IMG/VR virus record: IMGVR_UViG_3300028800_000001
Coordinates: 62,001 to 126,000 of that record
DNA from: a virus
DNA: 64,000 bases
Reading direction: 5' to 3' (one strand)
The notes under the pieces: model-generated
What the model saw: the letters and a program-made list of their open reading frames with translations, nothing else
Told to the model about the DNA's origin: nothing
Databases searched by the model: none
Program-made: the position numbers and the translations under genes
Part shown: positions 15,935 to 24,577 of the stretch, piece by piece
How positions within the stretch are numbered: position 1 is the first letter of the stretch
Layout of the letters: the number at the start of each line of letters is the position of its first letter

Positions 15935-16627
15935 TTATTTTCTCCCATCAAGTACTGAGATCGCGTCATGATCATAAGTCAGAAGAAACTTCTGTATTTC
16001 GTCTGCACACGTTGGATATTTCTCTGTAAGGCCGCAAGCCAAAAGGACGGCCATTCGTTCACAATATAAAATTCTCTCCGCCAGGAAGTCGCTACGTATC
16101 TTTTCCCTATTTCTCAAAGCGATCCCTTTGTTATACCAACCTTCCGGCAGCATGGCAAGGGCAGTGATGAGCGTCTGCTCTAGCATTACAATACGTTGGA
16201 TAAGCGTTTCTGGGACGTGGTACTCACCCCTATTGAAGAACCAGACCAGCGTCGAGACAAGCATCTCTACCTGTTCTGCCACCGTACAAAGCACCGTCTC
16301 GTCAAAAGCGTCTTCTGCATTTTCTTCTTCGGTCATCTCTTCGAAACAGCGCCCAAGCATCCAAAATGATTCTTCTTTCGAATAAAAGACCATGCCGGTA
16401 CAGCTAAATTCACCCCATACAACGCCTGCAAGCGATTCCTCTTCAATACAGTTGCAGGGAAGAGAAGAATTGAAAGAAACCTCTGGATAGAGGAGCCAGC
16501 GTGGCATTGCTTTCACAATAGGCGTTGTTTGCAACTCATCAAAACTGTTTATCCAGAGGGTGAGCATTTCCCCGTTCACAGCGTGTACAATGCCAGATAC
16601 AAAGAACATTGTTTCTGGATCAATCAT
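15935..16627 (-). CDS. Hypothetical protein, 230 aa
   Basis: No recognised family. The N-terminal 90 residues are beta-like and the C-terminal half is helical and hydrophobic (LIQRIVMLEQTLITALAML). ATG 16627 overlaps the previous stop (ATGA). Confidence 0.75.
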   Translation of the reverse strand: MIDPETMFFVSGIVHAVNGEMLTLWINSFDELQTTPIVKAMPRWLLYPEVSFNSSLPCNCIEEESLAGVVWGEFSCTGMVFYSKEESFWMLGRCFEEMTEEENAEDAFDETVLCTVAEQVEMLVSTLVWFFNRGEYHVPETLIQRIVMLEQTLITALAMLPEGWYNKGIALRNREKIRSDFLAERILYCERMAVLLACGLTEKYPTCADEIQKFLLTYDHDAISVLDGRK

Positions 16628-17145
16628 GAGGCTGCTTCCTGCGAAAGTATTTCAAATTCACGATTGGCCCAATTAGGAATGCGGTACTGCCTGCCCTGTC
16701 CATCACGAAACTCCAGGGTCTTTTTACCCTTGACTAAGAAGGTGCCAAGCCGCTGTCCATTCTCAAAGAGCAGTGGCTCTTTAAAGCGTACAATACATCC
16801 GTTTGATAGTTGACGTAGTTTCTCGTTACGCGTACGACAATTAGCGCGCCAGTTTAGTGCATTCTCGCTCTCTGTCGGTGTGAGCTGATCAAGAAATCGG
16901 TCAGGGCATTCAAAGTAATATGGCCCCATCGTCTCATCCATATCCTTATACCCAAAGTTGTAATAATCTTTACTTCGGTGTGAAAGCAGGCACACCACCA
17001 CGAATACATCTTCTCTCCGCTTGCAGAGCAAATAGGCCACATGCAAACTAGATACGGAGTCAAGCACCTCAAACGAAGAATATTCCGCCTGAAAGAACTC
17101 CTTGATACTCATTCCTTTTTCTTTTCTGGTAAATGTCCACCCCAT
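16624..17145 (-). CDS. Conserved hypothetical protein of the MGWTF family, 173 aa
   Basis: It starts MGWTFTRKEKG and has the pattern of an uncharacterised family seen in phages and actinobacteria: an SSLHVAYLLCKR strand, then NFGYKDMDETMGPYYFECP, then WRANCRTR. The invariant-looking CP and WRxxC residues are present. Function unknown. ATG 17145 follows AAAGGATATAAACA. Confidence 0.8.
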   Translation of the reverse strand: MGWTFTRKEKGMSIKEFFQAEYSSFEVLDSVSSLHVAYLLCKRREDVFVVVCLLSHRSKDYYNFGYKDMDETMGPYYFECPDRFLDQLTPTESENALNWRANCRTRNEKLRQLSNGCIVRFKEPLLFENGQRLGTFLVKGKKTLEFRDGQGRQYRIPNWANREFEILSQEAAS

Positions 17146-17148
17146 TGT

Positions 17149-17514
17149 TTATATCCTTTCTAATAAAAATGTTCGTTCACGTACGATGACCTGACAAAAG
17201 CTGGTGTTTTCGTGCGTTTGCAGTGTGTTATTGCGGTACTCTAGCAAGAGCTCATATTTCTTCTGATAGGTCAGTTTGAGATACGCACCTATGCCCAGGC
17301 GAAAACAGGGAGTTGCGTAAAAAACCTTGTCATCGTCTTCTTCCTCGCGCCATTCCATCATGCGAGGATCAGCAAAAAGGTTGTCTCCACCAGAGATATA
17401 TTCAAGCGTTGTCTCTGTCGGTTCTTCATCGCTGCGCAATCGGCAAATGCGTTCAACCGGCTGTAGCTCCACGCGCCCCGTTGGGATCGTCGCATATTCT
17501 AATGTTATTTTCAC
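17149..17514 (-). CDS. Hypothetical protein, 121 aa
   Basis: Beta-rich protein with no recognised motif. It starts MKITLEYATIPTGRVELQP; ATG 17514 overlaps the upstream stop by four bases. Confidence 0.7.
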   Translation of the reverse strand: MKITLEYATIPTGRVELQPVERICRLRSDEEPTETTLEYISGGDNLFADPRMMEWREEEDDDKVFYATPCFRLGIGAYLKLTYQKKYELLLEYRNNTLQTHENTSFCQVIVRERTFLLERI

Positions 17515-17993
17515 ACAATACCCCGTTTCTTTTTTACTTTTTCAAACACGTCGCGAGAAACTAATTGATATGTTTTATACAGACCTTCCCACATTTCTTC
17601 CGTTTCTGCCTCTGTCGCAAGCCCACTGATAGCACGTACAAGCGTGCCGCGCATCAGCAAAAGTTGATACGTATGCGCTTGCCCATAGATACTTGCCAGA
17701 TCTCCTTCGGGGAGCGGTGCTTCTACTGGTTTGTCCGGCTCCAAGAGTCCTGCGCGAACACCCAGGCCATGCATTTGCGCCTTTGAACGTTCTGAGAACT
17801 CTTCAACGGGAAGTATTTCCACCCCAGGATAGTTTTGCTCAATATACTCCCTGGCCTGCTTTTTAGAAGCAAAGCCAGAAAGCAGTCGTGTCCAGTGCTC
17901 TCCCAGGAGCATCACTTGCATATAAATCATTGGGCCAGCACGTCCAATACACCCAAAGCCAGCAGTTTTTGTGGTCACAACAGTGGCCTCCAC
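17511..17993 (-). CDS. Hypothetical protein, 160 aa
   Basis: The first half has a FASKKQAREYIEQNYPGVEI segment resembling the YxxxxYPKI helix of the proteins at 50.7 and 51.2 kb. Otherwise unrecognised. It begins at GTG 17993, overlapping the upstream gene by 19 bases; the true start is uncertain. Confidence 0.7.
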   Translation of the reverse strand: MEATVVTTKTAGFGCIGRAGPMIYMQVMLLGEHWTRLLSGFASKKQAREYIEQNYPGVEILPVEEFSERSKAQMHGLGVRAGLLEPDKPVEAPLPEGDLASIYGQAHTYQLLLMRGTLVRAISGLATEAETEEMWEGLYKTYQLVSRDVFEKVKKKRGIV

Positions 17994-18310
17994 GACTCAT
18001 CTTCGAGTCCAAACACGCGCTCAAGAAAGCGCAGGCAATCGAATAAGGTATTTTTTAATTCTTCATTGGTGTTTCTGCTGAGTAGTGGCTCCACTTCGAA
18101 AAGCTTTTCTAGAAGTTGCCTACCAGTACCACTCTCTTCGTGTGGAAACACCTGGAGCGTCACCATACCACTTGGTGACTCGCCCTGCTCTGTTGCCGCT
18201 CCATTTTCTTGAAACACACGAAAGAGAAAGCCATCCTTGACGACTTCTGCCCCTGCATCAACATGCACATCTTCCGCATGCGAGAGTAAGATGGCTCCCT
18301 CTAATCTCAT
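17975..18310 (-). CDS. Hypothetical protein, 111 aa
   Basis: No family recognised. The N-terminal half is beta-like and the C-terminus a helix (NTLFDCLRFLERVFGL). It is coupled to the upstream gene by ATGA. Confidence 0.7.
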   Translation of the reverse strand: MRLEGAILLSHAEDVHVDAGAEVVKDGFLFRVFQENGAATEQGESPSGMVTLQVFPHEESGTGRQLLEKLFEVEPLLSRNTNEELKNTLFDCLRFLERVFGLEDESWRPLL

Positions 18311-18783
18311 AACTTTTCTACCAATTCCAGATGCACTGTGCCATGAAAGTTTTCCTCGCAGAGCGCAGTGAACTCCTGCTCAGCAAGTTTGCTCAAAAAT
18401 TGGTCTTTATTAACTACTATGTCGCGGCCACCAAGATGACGAAGCGCTTCAGCAAGTTGGCCGTATAAAGACAGTGTTCGATCAGCGCGCCGCCATTCTT
18501 CGTAATGCTCGTAAATCGTGATCACATTTCCGTAGCGATACAACTTTGGCGTTTCCTCACCAAGAGAGAAACTGAAAGAAAGTAAATCGTCGCTGTGCAG
18601 TTCTGCTCGACTTGCTAGCAGCGCATAAAGCGTCTTCCACTCCTGTATGCGATAGGTATTGGTTGCAAGCTCTTCGCGTGCCTCTGACTCACGTGGCGAA
18701 ATCACCAGCACCGACTTCGTGTCACTGAAGTATTTGAGAATCGTCTCAAACTCGTCAGGATCAATAAAAAGTGTGCCAATCAT
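18307..18783 (-). CDS. Hypothetical protein, 158 aa
   Basis: Soluble alpha/beta protein beginning MIGTLFIDPDEFETILKYF, with no recognised motif. It overlaps both neighbours by four bases. Confidence 0.7.
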   Translation of the reverse strand: MIGTLFIDPDEFETILKYFSDTKSVLVISPRESEAREELATNTYRIQEWKTLYALLASRAELHSDDLLSFSFSLGEETPKLYRYGNVITIYEHYEEWRRADRTLSLYGQLAEALRHLGGRDIVVNKDQFLSKLAEQEFTALCEENFHGTVHLELVEKL

Positions 18784-19547
18784 GCGTCATCCCCATTCTC
18801 AGCTTCCGTGTAGCCAGCCACAAACAACGCCTCTTCACGACTATTGCCAAAGCCCATAAAGCGTGCATAGTCAACGGTAGTAAAACCTTCATGACGCTCT
18901 CGTGCCCCCAGGACTCCCAGACGATAGCCCTCGACCTGTACCGGATGACTGTGCTCTAAGGCGTAAGCCGCAACCAGTTCACAGGTATCACACTCACACC
19001 CATCACTGTCGTCAAAGAACTCTTCTTTGGTATCTTCGTTCACCAGAAAATCATTACAGGCGCAGCAGATCAGGCGTTCAACACCATCACTGTCCAGCGT
19101 CAGCGTCGTCACCGGTTGTTTTTCTTTCAGACATCCTTTGTGAAACACGTCGCCATCTTTTGTCTCCACGCCAAGCTCTAAACAATCCACATGGGCGTAA
19201 AAGCCACGAAAGTGATCATAATGCCCAGCATTGATATCAGTTTCAGGATCAAATCCTTCGTTGCAGAAGGGACAAATTGACTCGTAAACCGCGTGGCATT
19301 CACACTCTGGTGGGCACAAACGGCTCGTACATAATGGGCAATAGCGGGTGTGTAAGTAAAAATCGTGGCACCCCTCTAGAATTAGTTCTAGAGGTTCTTT
19401 TTGTCGATCAGGCACCTCTTTGCGCTCAATCTTTTTGACAAAATCAGTGAGATCTTCGTCCTCCATGCGAAAGTATTCTTTGAAGGCACAGCGCAGGCAG
19501 ATGACATCGTTATCAGCGATGACCGCTCGTGGCGTTCCGTAAGACAT
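18780..19547 (-). CDS. Multi-zinc-finger protein, 255 aa
   Basis: At least five metal-binding pairs are visible: CLRC near residue 18, CPLC, CPPECEC and CPFC between about 69 and 97, and CCACNDF plus CECDTC near 180-205. His residues lie between them (HYDHFRGFYAHVDC). It looks like a scaffold of several treble-clef or ribbon modules; its target is unknown. It is the first gene after the 19.6 kb promoter, with AAAGGAAAAA before ATG 19547. Confidence 0.8.
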   Translation of the reverse strand: MSYGTPRAVIADNDVICLRCAFKEYFRMEDEDLTDFVKKIERKEVPDRQKEPLELILEGCHDFYLHTRYCPLCTSRLCPPECECHAVYESICPFCNEGFDPETDINAGHYDHFRGFYAHVDCLELGVETKDGDVFHKGCLKEKQPVTTLTLDSDGVERLICCACNDFLVNEDTKEEFFDDSDGCECDTCELVAAYALEHSHPVQVEGYRLGVLGARERHEGFTTVDYARFMGFGNSREEALFVAGYTEAENGDDA

Positions 19548-19576
19548 AGTAGTTTTTCCTTTCAGTACTTTACGTA

Positions 19577-19630
19577 AGTATACCGCTCTCCAGTTACGGC
19601 GTCAAGAAAATATTCATCGTATTTTCAGAA
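19577..19630 (-). promoter_or_regulatory. Promoter with conserved upstream element (copy 4)
   Basis: TTCTGAAAATAC, the variant A-block GATGAATATTTT, -35 TTGACG, 17 bp, -10 TATACT (19582-19577). It drives genes 19547 to 15307. Confidence 0.9.
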
Positions 19631-19727
19631 ATAAAAACGCGTGAGAAGAACGAGAGTTTTGAGACAGTGAATGTATCATCTCTTGCGCCTGAGAAGGTGC
19701 TACGCCCCTCTCCTCGCGTTTGCGTGG

Positions 19728-19940
19728 CTATTTTGCGGCTTTCTTCAGAAGCTCTTCGCGTGTTGCTTCGTCCAGAAAAAGGTAACAGGTGGATTGCTCA
19801 AAAGTGACATGGGCAATCCAGAAACGTGAGATGCTTTCGATCTTGCCCATCTGCACGCCCCAAAGCGTTTGAACCGGAAGCAAAAGCGGCAACGCCTTGT
19901 TGAGTTTTCGTAGTTGAAATGACTTTTTTAGCAGGTTCAA
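19728..19940 (-). CDS. Hypothetical protein with TTG start, 70 aa
   Basis: The basic N-terminus (LKKSFQLRKLNK) leads into a beta-rich core. TTG 19940 follows AGGTGAGT. No family recognised. It is the last gene of the operon from 24.9 kb, after a hairpin at about 20.0 kb. Confidence 0.6.
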   Translation of the reverse strand: MNLLKKSFQLRKLNKALPLLLPVQTLWGVQMGKIESISRFWIAHVTFEQSTCYLFLDEATREELLKKAAK

Positions 19941-20002
19941 AACTCACCTAAATTTTCTTATAAAACCCTGATTTCTGAGGAATATAGCTTATAGAGCGCT
20001 GA

Positions 20003-20047
20003 AAAAAAGAAAAGAGTATATATAATATAACTATTACTTACTCTTCT
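20003..20047 (-). terminator. Probable intrinsic terminator
   Basis: On the minus strand, AAGAGTA and TACTCTT flank an AT-rich loop, followed by TTCTTTTTTT. It lies just after the MGYTHYW-family gene. Confidence 0.55.
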
Positions 20048-20057
20048 ATCTCTCTTC

Positions 20058-20591
20058 TTACTCTTGTTCCTCATACCCCTCTTGCCAGGGTCCGTCCTCT
20101 GGAAGATCACGCGTTGGAAACACAGACTGATACCACTCACGTGCCGGTACCCAATCACTATAGTCTCCATCGCTACTTACTTCACTCTTGGGAAAGTGGT
20201 GTTTGAGTAAGATCAAGACCGCGCATACTAAGAGATCATAAGGAAGTCGCCGCGTCTTACAAAAACTAAAGTAGCCACCCCTTTCTTTTGGTTCCCAGGT
20301 TTCAGGATGGTGCCAGCGATCCAGGCGAAAGGTCTCACAGGCCATGCGGTCATCCTCCCCTTTCACCTGCTGGTGCTGGTTGCCGTTGAAACCAATGGTA
20401 TCGTCGTTTAGTTCTGGTTCCCCTGTTCCATCCCAACCACGTATCTCTATGGCGGTATCGTTGTGATAACCTCCTGCGCTCTCGCTGTGTGCAGGAAGAC
20501 GTTGTAGTAAAAGACGTGTGTCGTTGACCAAACATAAAAAATCTGCCTTTTTTAGACGTGTGGGTCGTCGCCAATAATGAGTATAGCCGAT
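20058..20591 (-). CDS. MGYTHYW-family protein, 177 aa, apparently starting at AUC
   Basis: The mature start matches a phage/plasmid family whose proteins begin MGYTHYW; here the codons read ATC GGC TAT ACT CAT TAT TGG. No ATG, GTG or TTG lies between the in-frame upstream TGA and this point, while GAGGAGGG is correctly spaced seven bases before the ATC. The first usual start codon (TTG 20531) would remove the conserved N-terminus. Other family blocks are present: GWDGTGEPELNDDTIGFNG, FCKTRRLPYDLLVCAVLIL and SSDGDYSDW. Function unknown. Either AUC initiates or one base is wrong. Confidence 0.75.
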   Translation of the reverse strand: MGYTHYWRRPTRLKKADFLCLVNDTRLLLQRLPAHSESAGGYHNDTAIEIRGWDGTGEPELNDDTIGFNGNQHQQVKGEDDRMACETFRLDRWHHPETWEPKERGGYFSFCKTRRLPYDLLVCAVLILLKHHFPKSEVSSDGDYSDWVPAREWYQSVFPTRDLPEDGPWQEGYEEQE

Positions 20592-20658
20592 GGTAGTACC
20601 CTCCTCACGCGCTCATGCGTGATAAATCTAGAAGAGAACATCTTTGTCCTCTTTCTAA

Positions 20659-21075
20659 CTAGTCCATATATCCAATAAGTATCCAGCTCGCCGGATAGCT
20701 TTGTGCCACGCCAATGTCAAAGAAGAAGGACGCCAGATGATCATCGCACTCTTTGGTATCGCCAAATTCCGGTATTGCTTCGTAGGCAAAACTCTTGGCG
20801 CTGGTGGCATACTCTTTAGCGGTAAGAACATCAACTCCGCTGTAGCCAACAGTAAGCAGACTAACCTTATGGCGCTCCTGCTCCTCTTGAAAGCGCTCTT
20901 CAAAAGAGCGGTAGTCATCTCCCTCTTCTTCTAGCTCTTCGCTTTCTTTCTCTGGCTCTTCTAGTTTTTCGTTTCTGCGCTTTTCGTCAGCCTCTTCAAT
21001 GGCTGAAAACAAGGCTTCGGTTTCATCATCACGCAAGTACCCATAGATCAAATGTGCATTACAATACACGCCCAT
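20659..21075 (-). CDS. Hypothetical protein, 138 aa, acidic helix in the middle
   Basis: Residues about 24-70 form a highly charged Glu/Lys helix. The flanks resemble a small alpha/beta domain (MGVYCNAHLIYGYL... SWILIGYMD). No family recognised. The start overlaps the upstream stop (TAATG). Confidence 0.7.
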   Translation of the reverse strand: MGVYCNAHLIYGYLRDDETEALFSAIEEADEKRRNEKLEEPEKESEELEEEGDDYRSFEERFQEEQERHKVSLLTVGYSGVDVLTAKEYATSAKSFAYEAIPEFGDTKECDDHLASFFFDIGVAQSYPASWILIGYMD

Positions 21076-21248
21076 TATTTTTGCTCTCTTTCTGGATGCA
21101 GGAATGCATCTACTTCTGCATCAAACTTCTTTCTGCGCCATCTATTTACGGCGTACGCGAGAAATGGCGTAATACAACTGAACGCCAGGACACCAAGGAT
21201 AAGCCACCCATACCAGTCGGGGTAATGCACAAGAACTACCTGTACCAT
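21075..21248 (-). CDS. Small single-pass membrane protein, 57 aa
   Basis: ATG 21248 overlaps the upstream TAA (TAATG), and the TAA of this frame overlaps the next start in the same way. A membrane helix covers about residues 14-34 (GWLILGVLAFSCITPFLAYAV), followed by NRWRRKK, so the C-terminus is probably cytoplasmic. Confidence 0.7.
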   Translation of the reverse strand: MVQVVLVHYPDWYGWLILGVLAFSCITPFLAYAVNRWRRKKFDAEVDAFLHPEREQK

Positions 21249-21586
21249 TACACTTCTCCTTGCGCTAAAGCGCGTAACCAGCGCTCAAAATGCGTCAGTT
21301 GTAATTCAGCCGCCTCACGACTTACGAAAAGTGTTTGCTGTCCTGGGAAGACGCGACTAATTGCGGTCGGTCGGTTTTGCCCCTCGTCATTCTCACGTAC
21401 ACCAACCACCTCCCAACGATATTTCTTGGAAAAGACCGCGCCATCAATCTTGACGCGATATCGTCCATATTCCTGTCGTAACGCCGCAAGCTCCTCAAGA
21501 CTAAAAGACGGCTGATGCGCCGTTAAGGGGAGATTACCCATCACAAACGCGGTTGCGCTCTCGTTTACGTGTTCGTCCATTTTCAT
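21248..21586 (-). CDS. Hypothetical protein, 112 aa
   Basis: Mixed protein with no recognised motif, beginning MKMDEHVNESATAFVMG. GGAAAGAAA precedes ATG 21586; ATG 21580 is an alternative. A strong hairpin lies just upstream. Confidence 0.7.
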   Translation of the reverse strand: MKMDEHVNESATAFVMGNLPLTAHQPSFSLEELAALRQEYGRYRVKIDGAVFSKKYRWEVVGVRENDEGQNRPTAISRVFPGQQTLFVSREAAELQLTHFERWLRALAQGEV

Positions 21587-21594
21587 TTTCTTTC

Positions 21595-21634
21595 CAGCTT
21601 GAGAAAGTTACTTTTTGTTCGCTTTCTCAAGCTG
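21595..21634. other. Perfect 13-bp hairpin between genes
   Basis: CAGCTTGAGAAAG and CTTTCTCAAGCTG form a perfect 13-pair stem with a 14-base loop, in the 56 bases between two genes. No T-run follows on the minus strand, so it is not a classical terminator. It could be an RNase processing or mRNA-stability element. Confidence 0.6.
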
Positions 21635-21642
21635 TTGATTAC

Positions 21643-22128
21643 CTACCAGCTTGAATGATAATAATAGGATGCATCGCTATCTGATAGCGCACCCTCAAGA
21701 ATCCCTTTGGTGAGTTTTAGATCGTCAAGGTAGTATGAGTCATACTCTGTGCTTCCAAAGAAGAAACCAGAGCTCGTTGGAAGAAGTTCTTGCGCTATTG
21801 CAGCAGTAACAACTGTCTCACCTTGTAGCGCTGAATTCTCAAGGATGGTATTGACTGCTTGAAGAAGCTCTTTTAGCTCTTCTTCGCTCACATAGTAGTA
21901 ACCACAATCATCATTGCCGTCTTGAACATGATCAACAAACCATTGGTGAACGGCATTCGCCTTCCTCCAGTATCCTGCTTCCTCAACAATAAAGGTGATC
22001 TTTTTTGGATCAATCGAAGAAACAGGCTTCCCACCTTTGGTAACAGTCACGAGCGTACGATCCTCTGGTTTAAGAAAATCCCAATTCTTCACGTACGTTC
22101 TCTTCTCTAGATACATATCGAGTCCCAT
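21643..22128 (-). CDS. MGLDMYL-family conserved phage/plasmid protein, 161 aa
   Basis: The N-terminus MGLDMYLEKRTYVKNWDF and the blocks ITFIVEEAGYWRKANAVHQW and VQDGNDDCGYYYVS match a family widespread on phages and plasmids with no assigned function. Length is normal for the family. ATG 22128 follows AGGGAGAGTAAATA. Confidence 0.85.
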   Translation of the reverse strand: MGLDMYLEKRTYVKNWDFLKPEDRTLVTVTKGGKPVSSIDPKKITFIVEEAGYWRKANAVHQWFVDHVQDGNDDCGYYYVSEEELKELLQAVNTILENSALQGETVVTAAIAQELLPTSSGFFFGSTEYDSYYLDDLKLTKGILEGALSDSDASYYYHSSW

Positions 22129-22147
22129 TATTTACTCTCCCTTTCTT

Positions 22148-22489
22148 TTAACATGCTACTGCTTCCTCTTGCGCAACAGCGCGCCAAAGCGCAGCTTTGC
22201 GATCATACACAACTGGCTTCATTTCACGCCTGTGGTGGATAAAACCCATGAGCACGCCTTGCTCCATATAGGGCTTGTGTACCGTCATACGATCATTCTT
22301 GCGCACATCATGCAGCGCCTCCACATTCACTGATTGCGTCACGAGCTTTCTACATTCCAGCTCTGCGACTTCATGAATATATTGATTTGTATAGCGTTTG
22401 AGTGCGCGCTGTGCGTCCTCGCGATAAAAGTAGTTTTCTTTACACATGTATCCTGTTTTTAAGTTCATAATTTTATAGACTATGATCAA
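22148..22489 (-). CDS. Hypothetical protein with TTG start, 113 aa
   Basis: TTG 22489 immediately follows the upstream TGA and has AAGGGGGTG upstream. The protein begins MIIVYKIMNLKTG and carries a basic C-terminal half. No family recognised. Confidence 0.65.
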   Translation of the reverse strand: MIIVYKIMNLKTGYMCKENYFYREDAQRALKRYTNQYIHEVAELECRKLVTQSVNVEALHDVRKNDRMTVHKPYMEQGVLMGFIHHRREMKPVVYDRKAALWRAVAQEEAVAC

Positions 22490-22888
22490 TCATCTCACCC
22501 CCTTTCTATAGGTTTGAATATAATCATCAACAAAACTTACTTTCTGGTCAACATACAAAAGAAGATCACGACACGCGGCAACGATATGCACAGTGGTTTC
22601 ACCCAGCGAATCGTTTTTCCTGGCTTCATCAAAGTACCTTGCGATAGCTTCCCTCTCTATTTCGCCATCTCCCTTTCTTGCCAACAAGAGTATTGTTCCT
22701 CTCGTGAAAAACAAAATGTCTCCTGCCAGAAACTCCATCGTCATTGCCCTTATCGGCAACACCAGGGGAAGCGAAGAGTAATACCATTGTTCCTTCAATG
22801 ATTTGGTGTAACAGGTGTATCCTGCTTTGCGTATACGTTCTGCCCAAAGTTCGCCTCCAGGCAGGAACCAACATCTATCAGTCCTCAT
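22490..22888 (-). CDS. Hypothetical protein, 132 aa
   Basis: Mixed protein with a hydrophobic centre (MEFLAGDILFFTRGTILLLA) that may be buried strands rather than a membrane segment. No family recognised. It overlaps the upstream gene by four bases. Confidence 0.7.
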   Translation of the reverse strand: MRTDRCWFLPGGELWAERIRKAGYTCYTKSLKEQWYYSSLPLVLPIRAMTMEFLAGDILFFTRGTILLLARKGDGEIEREAIARYFDEARKNDSLGETTVHIVAACRDLLLYVDQKVSFVDDYIQTYRKGVR

Positions 22889-23331
22889 ATCGTTCTCTCC
22901 TCGCGCACTTCTACCAAGCGCAGCGTTGTAATCTTCGTCTCAGGATTGAGTCGAATTGCTTTGCTATAGTTTTCTAGAATGTACTCGTCGGCTGTTGCCA
23001 CTGGCACATTGATCATATCCAACACTTGCTCGTTACGATCCAGCATGAGCAAAATGCGTCGCTTCTCAGGCTGTATTCCTGTCCAAACCAACGGGAAACT
23101 ACGCTGGACTCCATCGACTGACATCACGCCAACGGTTTGCCCGTGACGCGGAGTATGATCAAGAGGCCAGATACTTACGGTTGCAGGAACGTCAAGCAAA
23201 AGCGAAACAGTGCGGCCAAACTCTTTTGGTGTGATATAGATTGGATCGCGTGTTGTTTCGTCATCGAAGCCAATCTCAGGATATTCTTTCGCCAGCGCAA
23301 TGAGTATTTTTCGTAAAGTAGTATTAGGCAT
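22885..23331 (-). CDS. Hypothetical protein, 148 aa
   Basis: It starts MPNTTLRKILIALAKEYPEIGFDDE and is alpha/beta with no recognised motif. ATG 23331 (GGAGACAAC upstream) overlaps the previous gene by eight bases and is preferred over a longer frame. Confidence 0.7.
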   Translation of the reverse strand: MPNTTLRKILIALAKEYPEIGFDDETTRDPIYITPKEFGRTVSLLLDVPATVSIWPLDHTPRHGQTVGVMSVDGVQRSFPLVWTGIQPEKRRILLMLDRNEQVLDMINVPVATADEYILENYSKAIRLNPETKITTLRLVEVREERTI

Positions 23332-24577
23332 GTTGTCTCCTTGCAAACCCAAAATCGCGTTGCAGCAGTTGCGCAACCGCGTAAGGGGTAATATCTTTTT
23401 CTTTAGTAAGCTTTTGAAAAAACTTTCTATAATCATCTAAAAACTGGAAATCTTGTTGGCGCATTTCAAGCTTCATCGTGATTTCTCCATCGTCAAACTG
23501 ATACCAGGAAAAGTCAAAGCGTACAAACTCTTCCCCATTTTCACCAGTCACCGTGACCTCAATTCCATCAATCCAGGTGGAGTAATAATTTTGTTTGACG
23601 CTTTTAATAATATCAAAGTGCACGTCTTGCGCAGCCCAGTGAAAAGAGCGTCCAATTTGTTTAGGGAGCACCCCATCGTAGCCAAGGGGAAGTTTCCCGT
23701 AGATGCGGTTCCCATCGGTATAAATGTCCACCGCATAAGAGACACCAGAATAGAGTTGCTCGTTGTAGCGCACGATTTTCCAGGCATACGCATTGGCGGT
23801 AATCGATTGCGCTCCCTCTGCGGTAAGTATTCCAATACACGCTGGAAAATCAATAATGCCTCCTGAGCCAAGAGGAAGTAGGATTCCAGTTTTGCGAAAC
23901 ATATCTGGATGTGCTACTTCATACGCAATGTCATCGCCCCTATTTTGGTAGTACACACGCTGGCCTGCCAGCTTTGGATAGCCAAGTTTGTCAGCTCCAG
24001 CTTTGGTGAGCATTCCCTGTTTTGTCTCCGGTTCCGGTTCCTTCGGGTTCACCAGTGCAAAGCGCCCAAAGGAAAGCCCCACTTCAAGCGTCCCTAACTC
24101 TAACGATATACTATCGTCTTCTGAGCACTGCGCAATCAGCTCCATCACGCTTGAACTGTCTTTGTCCGTGTGCTCAACCCAGGCGCGCTGATCATAAGAG
24201 GAATGAAAGACTCTGAGCTGTCTGCCACCGAGCATATCACGCGAAAATGCATCAGCAACTCTGCGCACCAACTTCTCACTAAACATGCGTTGGCCGTTCA
24301 CATAATCAACACCAAAGTTGACCTCTTCGCCTTGAAAGTTTTGATGTATGCGTTCTTTCATATCAGTTGAAGCGTCAAAGAACGCGCCCCGAAATTGCGC
24401 AAGTATTTTCTCAACTTGCGCTTCTGCGGGTCCGTCTGTCCAGGTGACATCGATACTTGAGCCCCCTGCATACTTGTTCGTTTTTACGCTAAAAAAGCGC
24501 CCCGATAGTTTCGGGAACGCTTCTTTTAAGGCTGCTCGCAGCGCCTTAGCGGTGTCTGTAGTCGTTATATATCGCAT
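23324..24577 (-). CDS. LPD29-domain protein, 417 aa
   Basis: Residues about 1-75 (MRYITTTDTAKALRAALK, FSVKTNKYAGGSSIDVTWTDGP) match the Large Polyvalent-protein-associated Domain 29 pattern, which occurs in polyvalent proteins of phages and conjugative elements. The remaining 340 residues are beta-rich and unrecognised. This domain links the element to mobile DNA but does not define an activity. ATG 24577 overlaps the upstream gene by 13 bases. Confidence 0.75.
   Translation of the reverse strand: MRYITTTDTAKALRAALKEAFPKLSGRFFSVKTNKYAGGSSIDVTWTDGPAEAQVEKILAQFRGAFFDASTDMKERIHQNFQGEEVNFGVDYVNGQRMFSEKLVRRVADAFSRDMLGGRQLRVFHSSYDQRAWVEHTDKDSSSVMELIAQCSEDDSISLELGTLEVGLSFGRFALVNPKEPEPETKQGMLTKAGADKLGYPKLAGQRVYYQNRGDDIAYEVAHPDMFRKTGILLPLGSGGIIDFPACIGILTAEGAQSITANAYAWKIVRYNEQLYSGVSYAVDIYTDGNRIYGKLPLGYDGVLPKQIGRSFHWAAQDVHFDIIKSVKQNYYSTWIDGIEVTVTGENGEEFVRFDFSWYQFDDGEITMKLEMRQQDFQFLDDYRKFFQKLTKEKDITPYAVAQLLQRDFGFARRQHA

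Noticed and set aside
19631-19727. Terminator between gene 19728 and the 19.6 kb promoter
   Set aside because: Only an imperfect GAGGAGAGG/CCTTCTC pairing without a T-run is visible; too weak to annotate.
20350-20574. Alternative 74-codon minus-strand frame starting MATTHTSKKGRF
   Set aside because: It overlaps the MGYTHYW-family gene in another frame; family motifs are all in the other frame.
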